From assembly GCA_025603075.1 (NCBI GenBank), contig MU626480.1, positions 1 to 31,426 of the forward strand: 31,426 nt of DNA, read 5' to 3'. This stretch comes from Neoconidiobolus thromboides FSU 785. Lineage: Eukaryota; Entomophthoromycota; Entomophthoromycetes; Entomophthorales; Neoconidiobolaceae. The stretch's first letter is position 1. The number at the start of each line of letters is the position of its first letter. Below, piece by piece: positions 19,022 through 30,421 of the stretch. The notes below the pieces were generated by a model. It did no database searches. It was not told the DNA's origin and was given only the letters and a program-made list of their open reading frames with translations. Made by a program: the position numbers and the translations under genes.

Positions 19022-22000
19022 ATGATGCGACGTAACCAAGAACCGCGCTCCATTTTATATAAACTTAGTAGTATTGATCCAAGAAATGCTATTGAAGACG
19101 TAAATGAATAATTTTAATTGAGTTGGAAGCGTACTGATATCAAATCAATCTTTAGATACTATCCAAATCTTATAATGAATTAAGGGATTATATTGCCCAA
19201 TTTGAGCCAGATCAAATGTCAGTAGGATTGAGAGCACATGTAATTATAATTAAGTAATCTATACACTGAGAAATTTAAACTTAAAAGGCTTCCACTTCCA
19301 AGGACCATTATCATGGTGCCATCCAAGGACTTTTTTATTTTATATTAGCAATGAATGAACCCCCAGATTTTGTAGGATATTAATGGTTGTTATTGAGATT
19401 TTTTATTAACTATTTATTATTTAGATCTTTCAACTTTTACTTGAAGTTAATCAAGATGAATTTCAAGAATTAGTTCGTTGTATGTTTTTAGTTATTGAAC
19501 AGCCTTTTTTAAATTTGATGAGGGAAGAAGTATTAGAAAAGGTAAAAACAAACTTTAATTATTTATTTAGTTAACTCTTTTGTAGCTATTTTGGATTATT
19601 AATCGATTTCCAGAAACGGAATTGATACCTTTTGCTGGAGTAGTTCGATATTTGATAACTGAAATTCCAAGTAAAAGATTAAAAAAAACTAAACTTAAAT
19701 TAAGATTAAATTCAATTTTTAGTTGGACCTGGACATATTAAAAAGATAAATTATTACCAACATCTTGTCAATTTAAGCCTCAAAATACTGTAAATTTATT
19801 ATTTTAAGTAGATCAATATCCAATATAGTAATGATAATTTTAGTGATAGAATGATGCGTGATAGTGACTTTGAGGCCAAAGTGGGTGAAGAAACATCAAA
19901 TATTCCAGATTTAATGGGACAATCTTGTTTTACTTTTTTGAAAAAATTACAGTTTCATAATGCTTTTCCGGATTTACAATTAAATGAAACTCGATTTTGT
20001 AGTAATCTTTTGGATCATAAAGTAATTCAATTTTAAATTTTATTGTTTTTGATTAAGTTTATTTTTAGCCCGCTTATTGTCTTTCAATTGGTAGAGATTT
20101 ATTAAGAACAATTTCTCAGATTTCTAGAATTGCTACAATTACCCATGCTTGGAGTGGTATGATGGCTCGATTTGCTACTATAGATCAACCCCATAAAGGT
20201 AACATTGTATTTAATTTAATATTAAATTTAATAATTCAAAGGTACAATAAGGTTATTTATGCAACCTACACCAAAAGAGTATATTTCTGGATATTTAAAT
20301 TTACAGTTAAAAGAAAGGATTCATTTTATTTTAAATCAAGTAAAATAATAATAGAATTTGTATTATAATTCATAGTGATTAATTAAATTTATTTCATCAG
20401 ATAAATATAAATGAATATCCGTTATATCATACTTGGCTTAAAAGAGATTATTTTGATACACCAGAAGGACAATTTATTGTACCTGATATTGTGCGTTATA
20501 TTTGTTATTGCGTAAAAGTCAATGAAAATGGTAGTAGAAGGGGAATGCAACGTCATCAATTAATAAAAGAATTACTGAATATTATAGAAGTAAACATTAA
20601 ATTAGTATTTATCAAAAATAATTAATTAGATTTTAATAGAGTGAAATTATAGCAGCAGAAGCTAAATTTGTGTTATTCTATGATTGGTTCTTTTTTGATG
20701 AAACTTATGAAGATATTATGATATTAGGTAAGTTGATATATATTATAATTATATCTTAAAATATTTATAGTTTTATTTAGAACCTACTATTCAATTAATA
20801 TTTAATCCTACAAATGAAACTTTATACCTTTCTCAAATGTTAATAGAATATTTAGATAATTTATTAACTAATTACATACCAGAATTAGAAACTGTAATGC
20901 GAATTGGAGTTTCAAAAACAATGGAAAGTATATTAAAGTCTGGGTTACTCCAGTAAGTTACTTAATTTTAATTAAAATAGAATTAAACTAATAACTCATA
21001 TAGTTCTATAGAACCCCTCTATAATCATCCTGATTTAGATCCAGGTATAAAATATCGTTTATACAATTTATTTAAAGATCATCTGCAAGTAAGTGAACCT
21101 GAAAGACCGAATGTTTTTCCATTTAAAAGAGCTATTAGATACTTCCTACCTCATGAAACACAACCTCCTTATGAACAATATCATTCTCCACAAGCATATA
21201 CATTCCCACATAATATTCACTATCACCAGTCTATGGTTACTCAAAACACGCATTATCATGAATCTATGGCTGTTGAAAAAGAAGTTGAAGTATCTATTAC
21301 TAAGAGTAATATTGCTGATGTTAATATTTATGATGTCAACTTTTCGCCTCCACAAGATAATGAAGATTCAAAATCTAAAAAGAGATTATATAAGGAAACT
21401 AGTTTTAATGATCAAGAAGGAAATTTTGTTAAATCATCACTTGTATTTGCCCAAAGTCCTGTATATAATCCACCAGAACCTAAGTTTGAATCTTTAAAAG
21501 GGAATGAAGTTGAAGATAAATATAGTGTACCTTCACCAGGATATAAGAATGAAATTGAACAAGAATTGAATGGGCAAGGCCCAAATACTCAACAAAATAA
21601 TGAAAAGGGTATATCTTATGTTAAAGAAAAAGAAAAAGAAAAAGGAACCCAACAAAATAACAATGAAGATATTTTATTGGTAACTTATTATAAAATAAAT
21701 ATATCCATTAACTAAATTTATTAGATAACAAAAGATAGCGAAATTGAAATAGAAGATTTAGATGCAAGTGATATATGGTCTTTTAAAGAAGATATACTAG
21801 AATTAAGAAGAAGTATCAATGAAAGTTTAAAAGAAGAAGCTACTATTGCATTTAAAGATATTATTGAATCATCTATTAATTTAAATCATTTAACTCAAAC
21901 TTTATCTGCACCATTATCAAAATCATTAAACTTAATTAATTATAGTAATTATAAAATTAATGATAATTATTTACCTTTAGAATACACAAAATCAATGGCA

Positions 22001-23543
22001 TATAAAACACAATATTCTTCATTAATAATGAAATATAAAACATCATTAAATTTAATGAATAAAATAAATCAATTAGATTTACCTTTTATTCCATTATTAG
22101 AAATGATTTATAACGAATTTCAAACCAATAATGAATTTAATTTTGGAAATATTAATCTTCTTTTTCAAAAAAATACAAAACAAATACAATCTATTATTAT
22201 ATTGTTTATTAAATTAATACTTAATTGCCCAATTATTAATTGTATTTGGTTATTATTTATTTTAAAGTAAGTTAATTTAAATTTAATTTAATATTATTTA
22301 ACAAATAATTAAATTAAATTAATAATTTTTTCTTTATAGGAATTATTTAATAAATAAACAAGAGAAACAACTTAATAGTAATAATGATGAAATAAAATCA
22401 ATTTTGGGTTATATACAAATAATTGAAATATTACAACTTTATGGAAAATGTGAACCAAAAAAAATTATTCAATATGATTTTATTCAATTATTTCAATTAA
22501 ATTCCAATTTAGCTATTAATTTATTACCGTTGATTTTAAAAGCTACTTCTAATTGGTCCTTTAACAATTTAGAGTTAATTATTTTCATATTAAAAAATTA
22601 TAATGAAGAAAATGTAAGTTTTAATTAATTTAATATTATAAATTATTTTTAATAATAAAATCTATTAGATTAATGAACTCGTATGTTCATTAACTTATTG
22701 TAATTTAAGTTTAGTTGATAAAAATGGATTGAATGAATTAATAGGTAATTAAATATTAAAAATATTACAAGATGAAATTAATTTTAACTAAATTTTTAGA
22801 TCAAATAATAGATTATGAGATGAATGTTCAATTTAAATTTTTAAAATTGTTCAAAAAAGAATTGAGTTACAATAGTGAATTAGTAATAAAATTAATATCA
22901 TATTATTTCTCATTAAATAAAATCATATTAGGTAAATCAAAAGGTAAATTTTAATAACTATTACTTTATTAAAATGATAACAATAATAATAATAATTTTA
23001 TAGAAGAAAATAGAAAAAAAACAGAATTAATATTTGATATATTAAATCAATGTAAACCAGACTTTCAATTAATTGAAAGTTTATATAATTTAAGTTATAA
23101 CATAGTTGTAATTTATAATTATGAAATAATAATAATCGAATTATTATTAAAGTATTCTAGCTTATATCCAACATTATTTGAATCAAATTTAAAATTACAC
23201 ATTAAAAAATTAATTCAACAATCTAAAAAACTGTCAAAATCAATATTAACATCTGGTATTAATATATTTAATAATGAATTGAAACCTGTTATCTTTCTAT
23301 CTACTTTAGATTCATCGAGTAAAATTCACTTATTAACTTTACAATGGATTGATATACTAAAGCATTTCTTTCAACTTAAAAAAAGTTCTAAAGAGAAAGA
23401 AAATAATAGTAAGTTTTTAATAAAACTTTTAATTAAATAATGAATGGAATTAATCTTTCTTTTTAATAGATGAATTTCAACTTTTAGAAGATCTTGAATT
23501 CCAAAGGGATTTAGAGAATCTTAGTAAATTACATGGGTTGTAA
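19022..23543 (+). CDS. INTS3: Integrator complex subunit 3 (INTS3), about 19 exons
   Basis: Joining exons by GTA..AG borders gives about 1170-1190 residues. Exons: 19022-19099, 19156-19239, 19288-19371, 19425-19541, 19586-19670, 19723-19789, 19829-20021, 20069-20198, 20242-20339, 20401-20589, 20640-20727, 20781-20952, 21004-21679, 21725-22266, 22340-22613, 22669-22744, 22800-22931, 23004-23407, last from 23470. Introns are 39-73 nt. INTS3 is a subunit of the Integrator RNA-cleavage complex and, as SOSS-A, of a single-strand-DNA repair complex. Matches to the animal protein are clear: CLSIGRDLLRTISQISRI, PDIVRYICYCVKV, AKFVLFYDWFFFDE, IMILEPTIQLIF and, near the end, NELVCSLTYCNLSLVDKNGL. The large exon 13 is a charged, poorly conserved linker with KEKEKEK. 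The last junction is uncertain: the visible splice leads to TAG at 23487, while another frame reads on as FQLLEDLEFQRDLENL to 23543. Confidence 0.9.
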
Positions 23544-23944
23544 AATACAATTGAAATTAAGACTATTTTGTATGTGTTTTTTAAATGTTTTGTAGTCTAA
23601 TTAAGTACTTTAAAATTTTAAAGTTTTATAGATTTTGTTAGTGTTTGTTTGATTAATATATAACATACAATTTTGATTGTTTTCTTTTTAAATTTAACCC
23701 AGTTTTTATGTGTTTGAAAATAATAAAGGAGTTATTTTTTATTACTATATATTGTGCTTTTATTTGAATTTTTAGTAGTAATATTAATATTTTATATTTT
23801 TACTTGCCAAGTATCAATTAACTTAATTCAACTTTAAGCCACTTTAATTTGAACCAATAGAAATAGCAACCTCATTTAAACATAAAAACACTAAGAATTA
23901 TTGAAATTTGGAATTTTTTAATAATTTCAAACAATATATAAATA
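23544..23944. other. Spacer between INTS3 and ARPC1
   Basis: Holds the INTS3 3' UTR and the ARPC1 promoter; both genes are on the plus strand. T-rich first half, A-rich second half; no discrete element recognised. Confidence 0.5.
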
Positions 23945-25574
23945 ATGGTGGCTACACAATTAAATCAATTATTTAACTTTCCAATTTATGCTCATGCATT
24001 TAATAAAGATAGATCTCGTAAATATTCAATATTAATTTATCATTAATAAACATCACTAATAAATTTCAATATTTCAATTTAATAGAAGTTGCTATCTCTC
24101 CCAATTCAAATCAAGTTCAAATTTATGAGTTGACAAGAAGTTCTAATACTGTTAAACTATTACATACTTTAGATGCTGTAAGTTAATCCTATTGAAACTT
24201 CCTTTTCCCTATTATTAACTTTTTACTAGCATGATCTTCTTGTAACGGGTATCGACTGGGCACCCATGTCCAATAAACTTGTAACTTGTTCTCAAGATAA
24301 GAATGCTTATGTATGGGAATACGATGTTGAATCATCTAAATGGAAACCTAAATTAGTACAATTAAGAATTGATCGTGCTGCAACTCAAGTTAAATGGTCA
24401 CCATCTGAAACCAAATTTGCTGTTGCTTCAGGATCAAAAATTGTTTCTATTTGTTATTTTGCTGAAGCTAATGATTGGTGGTCAAGTTCCCATTTGAAAG
24501 GGTTTCAATCTACTGTATTAAGTATTGCTTGGCATCCTAATAATGTTCTTATTGCTACAGGATCAACTGACATGAAGGTAATTGTGTTTTTATTACTTAA
24601 TTTTCAATAAGGATTAATAATTTTGATTTATTTTTAACTTTTCTTTAATTCTTTTTGGTTTTTTAGGCTCGAGTTTACTCTGCTTTTATTAAAAAATTAG
24701 ATTCAAAGTAAGTTTTAATAAGATATTATTTTAAGAAAAATTGAATAATTTCATTAAATTCAATTAAATTCATTTAGGCCAAATCCTTCTGTTTGGGGTG
24801 AAAAATTACCCTTTGGTACATTATGTGGTGAATATAGTAATCCAAGTGGTGGTTGGATTCATTCAGTAGCCTTTTCACCTTCTGGAGATGTACTTGGATT
24901 TACTGGTAAGTCTTTTTTTCTTTTTCTTTTTCTTTTTTTATTAAGTTTAAAAATATTTAAATAATAATAATAATAATAATAAATTCATTCGTTTATTTTA
25001 TTAGGCCATGATTCTAGTATTAATATAGCTTATCCATCTTCAAGTACTATTCATTCTGTACGTACTAATCAACTTCCATTTGTTAGTTTATTATTTTTAA
25101 ACGAATCTCAATTATTGGCTGTTGGTCATCAATTTTCACCAAGTATTTTTGAAGGAGATGAAAATGGATGGTGAGTAATTATTATATATAATGACATTAA
25201 TAGTTATAACGGGATTTAATTTGATGAATGTTGATTTGTTGACTGTTTTTTACTTTAGGAATTTCATTAAGTCTTTAGATGCTGGGAAAGAAAAGAAAGT
25301 ATCTACTGTTAATTCTGCTTTTAATAAATTCCGTCAGATGGATTCAAAAGGTACTAATGCAGAATCAGATACCCAACTTTCAACTATTCATCAAAATTTA
25401 ATTAAGTAAGTTTAATTTTATTTTTTATTATTATTTATTAAAATTAATTTTATATATTATTTATTTTTTATAATTAGCTGTGTTAATCCTTTTGATATTG
25501 AAAATCAAAATGTACTCTCTGTTTCTACTTCCGGATTAGATGGCAGATTAGTTGTTTGGGATGTTAACAATTAA
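23945..25574 (+). CDS. ARPC1: Arp2/3 complex subunit 1 (ARPC1 / Arc40), WD-repeat protein, 8 exons
   Basis: Spliced product of 363 residues. Exons: 23945-24017, 24086-24177, 24230-24577, 24667-24707, 24778-24905, 25005-25170, 25259-25405, 25478-25574; frame is kept at every junction. ARPC1 is the beta-propeller subunit of the Arp2/3 complex, which nucleates branched actin at endocytic sites and growing tips. It begins [13 protein letters not shown] and shows WD repeats: [20 protein letters not shown] with [72 protein letters not shown] and a last blade [13 protein letters not shown]. The Arp2/3-specific region [20 protein letters not shown] sits before the last blade. Length agrees with the family (about 370-385). 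Intron 5 contains an AAT trinucleotide repeat near 24960-24982. Complete and apparently functional. Confidence 0.96.
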
Positions 25575-25919
25575 TTAAAAGTAAATAAATAAAATCACAT
25601 ATATATTTTTGATTCAATTGTATAAGTTAAGTATAATGTTATTTAATTATAATATTAAAATAAAATAATTCTTTAGGTAATAGTATTATTATCATTTAAT
25701 AGAAAAAAATAGATTAAATTTAATAATAATAATAATAAATCAATAAACTTTATTTTAATTTTAATAAACTAATATACATTAAGAATTAACTTATATTGAT
25801 ACTCAAATCAAAAAATTGAGTTATATTTTATATTAAAAAATACTAATAATTAACTCAGTAACTATATCTCTAACTCTTATACTTTATCATTCTCTCCTTC
25901 ATAATATATTTAATTATAA
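25575..25919. other. Convergent 3' intergenic region, ARPC1 / Zn2Cys6 factor
   Basis: Extremely AT-rich (repeated AAT near 25720-25740). No gene recognised; it should hold both 3' UTRs. Confidence 0.5.
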
Positions 25920-27284
25920 TTAAAATTCTAAACTGTTAGCAAAATGAAACGAATGTAATTGATCAATCAAATAAGTAGCAGTTGATAAAGATTTCTCTTC
26001 AGGAATCAAAGTATTACTTTGTGGGAAATAAGGTTCTAAATTTACTTGAGTAAGAAAAGTATCAATTGATTGTTGAAAATTTAATGGGTTTTTAAGGTGC
26101 ATTTTTGATAATGAAATAATAGCTTCAATTAAACAGTTTAAAGGAGAAATTAATTGAGCTTCTAATGCTAGTTTTTTTTTAAATAAGATAGGATCAACTA
26201 CTGGAAATTGAGGATGAATATTTTGAAAATAATAACTTATTCCTATGATTGTTTGTGTATCTAAAGGTAACATTGTTTCTGGAAATATAAAATTAGCATT
26301 CTCAATTGTTAATTGATTCATTTGATAAGTTAATTCAGGTAATGAAGAAGATAATGAATTTGTACTATTATTATTACTGTTATTATTATTATTTAATAAA
26401 CTATTATTACTATTTAATAAATTATTACTAGGTTGCGGTGGTTCTAATATAATAGTGGGTGGATTTAATGTATTTGGTGATTGGCATAAAGTAACAGTAG
26501 AATCTATTGCATTTGCATTCATTGCAGGTGATAAATTTAGTGAATTAAAAAACATAGTTTGTTGATTATTAGTATTATTATTATTTAAACTATTAGAATA
26601 ATACATTGGATTTGGGGATGAGTTATTAGTAGATAAATTAGGTTGTATCTCTTGAGTTAAATAGTTATCCATAAAAAATGAACCATTTGGACTAGTACCT
26701 GTAGGGGATTGATAAATTGGTGAAGAAGTATACGAAGAATTCAAATCCGTTAAGTTCATTGGAGATTGAGAACGATTAATTGATAAATTAGGTACCATTT
26801 GACTTAAAGTTAAATTAGGTGGTGGATAAGAATTCCCTTTAAAATCCATACTTAAATTCATATTATTGTTCAATGGTATAATATCAATGCTTAAATTACG
26901 ATTATTATTATTGTTGTTATTATTCCTAGTATTAATATTAATTGGTATACTATTTAATTTTAATTTAGGACTAACAAAATTATTAGTATCATTACTATCA
27001 TTGTTATTATTATTATTTAAATGATTTCTTTGAGTTATATTATCAACGGATAAATTTCGATTAACTATTTGTCGATTAATATAATTCCTTTGGTTATTAT
27101 CATAACTTAAATTACGTGTTATACTTGATTTATTTGGTTGTGTATATGTACATAAGATTCCCCTTTGAAAACAACCACTACACATACTTTCCATTCGATC
27201 ACATACGATTTTTAATCGATAACAAGAATCACATTTAATTTCTTGTACACTAGTTGTAATTGTTAAATTAGGTCGCATTGACAT
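25920..27284 (-). CDS. Zn(II)2Cys6 fungal transcription factor with short regulatory domain
   Basis: 454 residues, one exon. The N-terminal binuclear zinc cluster has all six Cys: C18, C21, C28, C35, C38, C45 (CX2CX6CX6CX2CX6C), with the basic patch reduced to YRLK. Such factors bind CGG-type sites in the nucleus. Residues about 60-320 are low complexity, rich in Asn with repeated NLS(I/T/P) and poly-Asn runs, encoded by AAT/AAC repeats. From about 330 the start of a fungal-specific transcription factor (middle homology) domain appears: IIGISYYFQNIHPQFPVVDP. It continues only about 110 residues, to LIDQLHSFHFANSLEF and a stop, where relatives usually run for 250 or more. With ARPC1 ending 345 bases away there is little room for more exons, so the protein is either naturally short or truncated. 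Targets unknown. Confidence 0.9.
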   Translation of the reverse strand: MSMRPNLTITTSVQEIKCDSCYRLKIVCDRMESMCSGCFQRGILCTYTQPNKSSITRNLSYDNNQRNYINRQIVNRNLSVDNITQRNHLNNNNNNDSNDTNNFVSPKLKLNSIPININTRNNNNNNNNRNLSIDIIPLNNNMNLSMDFKGNSYPPPNLTLSQMVPNLSINRSQSPMNLTDLNSSYTSSPIYQSPTGTSPNGSFFMDNYLTQEIQPNLSTNNSSPNPMYYSNSLNNNNTNNQQTMFFNSLNLSPAMNANAIDSTVTLCQSPNTLNPPTIILEPPQPSNNLLNSNNSLLNNNNNSNNNSTNSLSSSLPELTYQMNQLTIENANFIFPETMLPLDTQTIIGISYYFQNIHPQFPVVDPILFKKKLALEAQLISPLNCLIEAIISLSKMHLKNPLNFQQSIDTFLTQVNLEPYFPQSNTLIPEEKSLSTATYLIDQLHSFHFANSLEF

Positions 27285-28072
27285 TTAGTATTGAATATAA
27301 AAATAGTTAAAAGTTAAAATTTTTAAATTTTAATAAACCTTGATATAGTTGTGAATTCACTTGTAGAATTGTTTACTTTTTTGGGCAATAGTTACCTACC
27401 TTTTATTTTATTAATTTGATCTATATTACATATTCATTGAATTTTATTAAAATTAATAAATTAAATAAAGGTTGAATAGCTTATTGATGTTTCTCTAATA
27501 CTTGTAACTTATAGCATTCTTTATTTATTTGTTTCGATACCCCCCCGATCTTTACCATCTTACTTAGCATTAACTAAGTTGCCCATTGAGAATTCTCACT
27601 TTTAAAACTTTAAAAAAAGAGAATTCTATTTGCAAAATTCTATCAATCAAAAACTAAAAATGATCAAGTTCAGGGTACACATGGTTCTTTACAAATTTCT
27701 AAATAGAATCTTTAAGTCTCTAATAGCGGTCAATTTCATTTCCTTTGAATTCGAAGATGGCGTGATAGACCTTGAGAAGCTTACTTTTATTACAAAGATC
27801 CAATAGTTTCTTTAAATGTTTTTTTATTGTACTAAAAAAAACAAAGAAAGCTAAGATAAGTTCAAGCTGAAAATATATTCAAATTGGGTTGGTTAAGTTA
27901 AAACACCCACTGTATTTTCACTTCTGAGCAAAGATTTGAGTTTTTGCTATAAAAAAACGGCTACTTTTTACTCATCATTTGATATTTATTGGGATTTTAA
28001 CTCAATTGAGGCATAATTAAATTAATCGCTACTCAAAAACTCGATGCTTTTTCTATACTACATCATCAAAAA
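27285..28072. other. Divergent promoter region, Zn2Cys6 factor / 83-residue orphan
   Basis: Between two divergent start codons. It contains the 10-bp palindrome GAGAATTCTC at 27588-27597 with a second GAGAATTCT at 27619-27627, and a C7 run near 27541. No gene seen. Confidence 0.5.
27948..27957 (+). promoter_or_regulatory. TATA-like box of the 83-residue orphan gene
   Basis: TATAAAAAAA in a locally less AT-rich setting (TTTTTGC before, CGGCTAC after), about 115 bases upstream of the ATG at 28073. It supports transcription of the small gene. Confidence 0.45.
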
Positions 28073-28324
28073 ATGAATTCTACAATCATCTATAACACAC
28101 GTGAGCTCAAAAATGAACTGAAATATCAAGATGAAGAAAGACAATCCCAAACGACTCAAGAGATGGCACAACTTAGAAGACCTTCAGTTATATTTGAAGA
28201 TATTGTGGTGGATAGTCACATTATTGAAAGTGAAAATGAAGAAAAGAAAAATGTGGTAAATTATAAATTATTTAAGAAAACAAAAGGTTATGCCAAAGTA
28301 GTGGAGACAGTAATTTATGAGTGA
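28073..28324 (+). CDS. Small hypothetical protein (83 aa)
   Basis: I do not recognise this protein. It is hydrophilic and charged, with no signal peptide or membrane segment. Features: a Gln/Glu-rich N-terminal half (YQDEERQSQTTQEMAQLRR), a middle acidic/hydrophobic stretch PSVIFEDIVVDSHIIESENE, and a lysine-rich end (FKKTKGYAKVVETVIYE). RRPS could be a basophilic kinase site. Base composition is clearly more balanced than the flanking spacers, its ATG is preceded by AAAA, and a good TATA-like box lies 115 bases upstream, which argues for a real gene. It could also be the first exon of a longer one, but no clear donor was seen before the stop. Confidence 0.55.
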   Translation: MNSTIIYNTRELKNELKYQDEERQSQTTQEMAQLRRPSVIFEDIVVDSHIIESENEEKKNVVNYKLFKKTKGYAKVVETVIYE

Positions 28325-29197
28325 TAAGTGATGGGTAAGAACGAAGTTAATAAGGAAAAATGGTTATTAAAATTGGTTGCTATTTATTTAATGCAGTTTA
28401 AAACCTTGCTTTTATCTTTGTCTTTATCTTTGTCTTTATCTTTGTCTTTGTCAAGTTTTTAACTTTATTCTAATTTGTAATAGATTTTATATTATACTTA
28501 ATTTATAGTCTATAAAAAAGTCATTATATTATTAAATATTTCAATTAATAATGTTAGTATATTAGATTTGATATTAATTCATCTGAAGCTAACTGTAATA
28601 TTGCTAATAGTAACTTTTATTGAATTCTATCTCATTAAGTTATAGTTATAAAGTACTCCTTTTTTCTATTGTATATGCTAATAACTTTCCTTTGATAGTT
28701 GTAGAAAACAGAAAGGTTTAATTAAACTTCATCAATACAATAATTAACCTAGTTTATTATAATTGTAATTATGAGGCTATTATTTTAGCGTTAAGTTTTT
28801 TAAAGTATGAAAGAAGTTTAATAAACAGCAATATATTATACCTTAATAATCGCAATATTAAATTGATTATTGTGAGCTATGGGCTATAAATTTTATTTCA
28901 TATAGGAAAACTTCGATGTTTTGAATGTTATAGATAGACAACTATAAACTATAAATTTAATAAGATCGATCATTCAATTACTAATCAATCAACTAAATAT
29001 TATATTTATTCTATAATAAACCAGAATTAATTAATTGAATCTTCTATAAATGTATAATAAATAAAGTTTAAATACTAAGGTAATATACTAATTATGGAAT
29101 TGAAATATAAAGTTCAACTATGATTTGATACAAAAATAAACTATAAAAATAAACTCAAAAATCTCTTCTTTTTTTTGAATCTTATCAACAATCAATA
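28325..29197. other. AT-rich spacer upstream of the HD-domain gene
   Basis: Contains the 12-base tandem repeat listed separately; otherwise no gene, RNA or MITE copy is visible. Confidence 0.5.
28411..28452 (+). repeat. 12-bp tandem repeat (TTTATCTTTGTC), 3.5 copies
   Basis: Three exact units (28411-28422, 28423-28434, 28435-28446) plus a half unit TTTGTC. It lies about 90 bases after the stop of the orphan gene, probably in its 3' UTR; a short minisatellite likely to vary in length between strains. Confidence 0.9.
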
Positions 29198-29887
29198 ATG
29201 AACAACACCAACCTCGAAATCATTCAAAAAGTGGAAATTTTAGTTCAAGATTATATGAAGAAATATGATCCTTCTCATGATTGGCTCCATGTAACTAGAG
29301 TGCGTCAAATAGCTTTAAACTTAGCTGTTGAATATCCCAATTTAGATCTAGAACTAATAGAATTAGGCTCATTACTACATGACATCAGCGATGCTAAATA
29401 TGTTTCTAAAGAAAATGCTATAGATATTGAAAGTGTCTTAATTAGCTTCGGATTAGACAGTAATAAAGCAATCAAAGTAGCTAATTTAGTTTCCTGTGTA
29501 GGTTATCGTAAAGAATTACAGTATCAATCGAGTGGGATTCGAGATGATTTTAGAGAAACTTGTATAGAATTACATTGTGTTCAAGATGCAGATAAATTAG
29601 ATGCAATTGGTGCCATTGGTATCTTAAGGTGTGCCGCGTTCTCCGGTGCTAAAGATATTCCATTATATGATCAAAGTAAAGATCAAATATATAAAAGTAT
29701 TGAGTTTGAAAAGGAGGTGGAGGTAACTGGTACTGCAATTTCTCACTTTTATGATAAATTGTTGAAGTTGAGGAATGGCATGCGTACAAAGAAAGGAATT
29801 AAATTAGCAGAGAAGAGACATAATACGATGTTATCTTTCCTCGAGTGCTTGCATCAGGAACAATGTGAGGTTGAAATGGGGAATTGA
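29198..29887 (+). CDS. HD-domain phosphohydrolase, YedJ/YpgQ type
   Basis: 229 residues, single exon, complete. HD-superfamily enzymes hydrolyse phosphate esters or anhydrides using a metal held by His and Asp residues; bacterial YpgQ-type members act as nucleotide pyrophosphatases, so a nucleotide-sanitation role is possible but inferred. Motifs: HDWLHVTRVRQIAL with H31 (27-40), the HD pair H61-D62 in SLLHDISDAKY, a central VSCVGYRKE, and the late Asp motif in CVQDADKLDAIGAIGILRCA (D130/D132/D135), all expected metal or active-site positions. The C-terminal helix region SHFYDKLLKLRNGMRTKKG is also typical. Length agrees with YedJ (about 230). The gene is cytosolic by sequence and sits alone between AT-rich spacers. 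Confidence 0.93.
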   Translation: MNNTNLEIIQKVEILVQDYMKKYDPSHDWLHVTRVRQIALNLAVEYPNLDLELIELGSLLHDISDAKYVSKENAIDIESVLISFGLDSNKAIKVANLVSCVGYRKELQYQSSGIRDDFRETCIELHCVQDADKLDAIGAIGILRCAAFSGAKDIPLYDQSKDQIYKSIEFEKEVEVTGTAISHFYDKLLKLRNGMRTKKGIKLAEKRHNTMLSFLECLHQEQCEVEMGN

Positions 29888-30421
29888 ATTGGTTCAATTA
29901 CGAGTTCGATCGGTTTTTATTGGCTTTTGAAGGAATAAAAAATCGCTTATTTTATAGCAAATTTTATTTTAAATATTTAATTTTAAAATACATAAATTTT
30001 TTTATTTTAAAAATAATTTATGAAATTGAAAATTGTATAATATAATACAATTTATAGTAAATTTTTAAAACAGCTTCTTTTTTTTGCTTTTAAATAATTT
30101 TATTATAAAATTTTCTAAACTTTTTGACAATTATTCATATAATGTAAATATTAAATAACCTATTATCTTTTACAGTCTTTTAACTTCCATCTGATAAACT
30201 TCATTTAATTTTAACTTATTAAAAATTAATACTTAAAAATGCTTGTTTTATTTGATTTAACTATAAATTATTAAATAACTATTGTTGTTGTGTAAAAAAT
30301 ATAGAATAAAAATTATTTAAAAAAAAGACTTAAATCGAACATTCCAAATAATAACAACATCAAATAAAATACTGATTGAATTTTTTATTAGACTATATTA
30401 TAACTCTAAAAAAATTGTGAG
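29888..30421. other. Convergent 3' intergenic region, HD gene / right TOR copy
   Basis: Very AT-rich spacer. Its last 24-35 bases, next to the TOR stop, are similar to the sequence after the left TOR stop; the rest is unrelated. No gene seen. Confidence 0.55.

Noticed and set aside
27588-27627. GAGAATTCTC palindrome and repeat as a regulatory operator
   Set aside because: It is interesting in a divergent promoter but matches no site I can name, and short palindromes are common.
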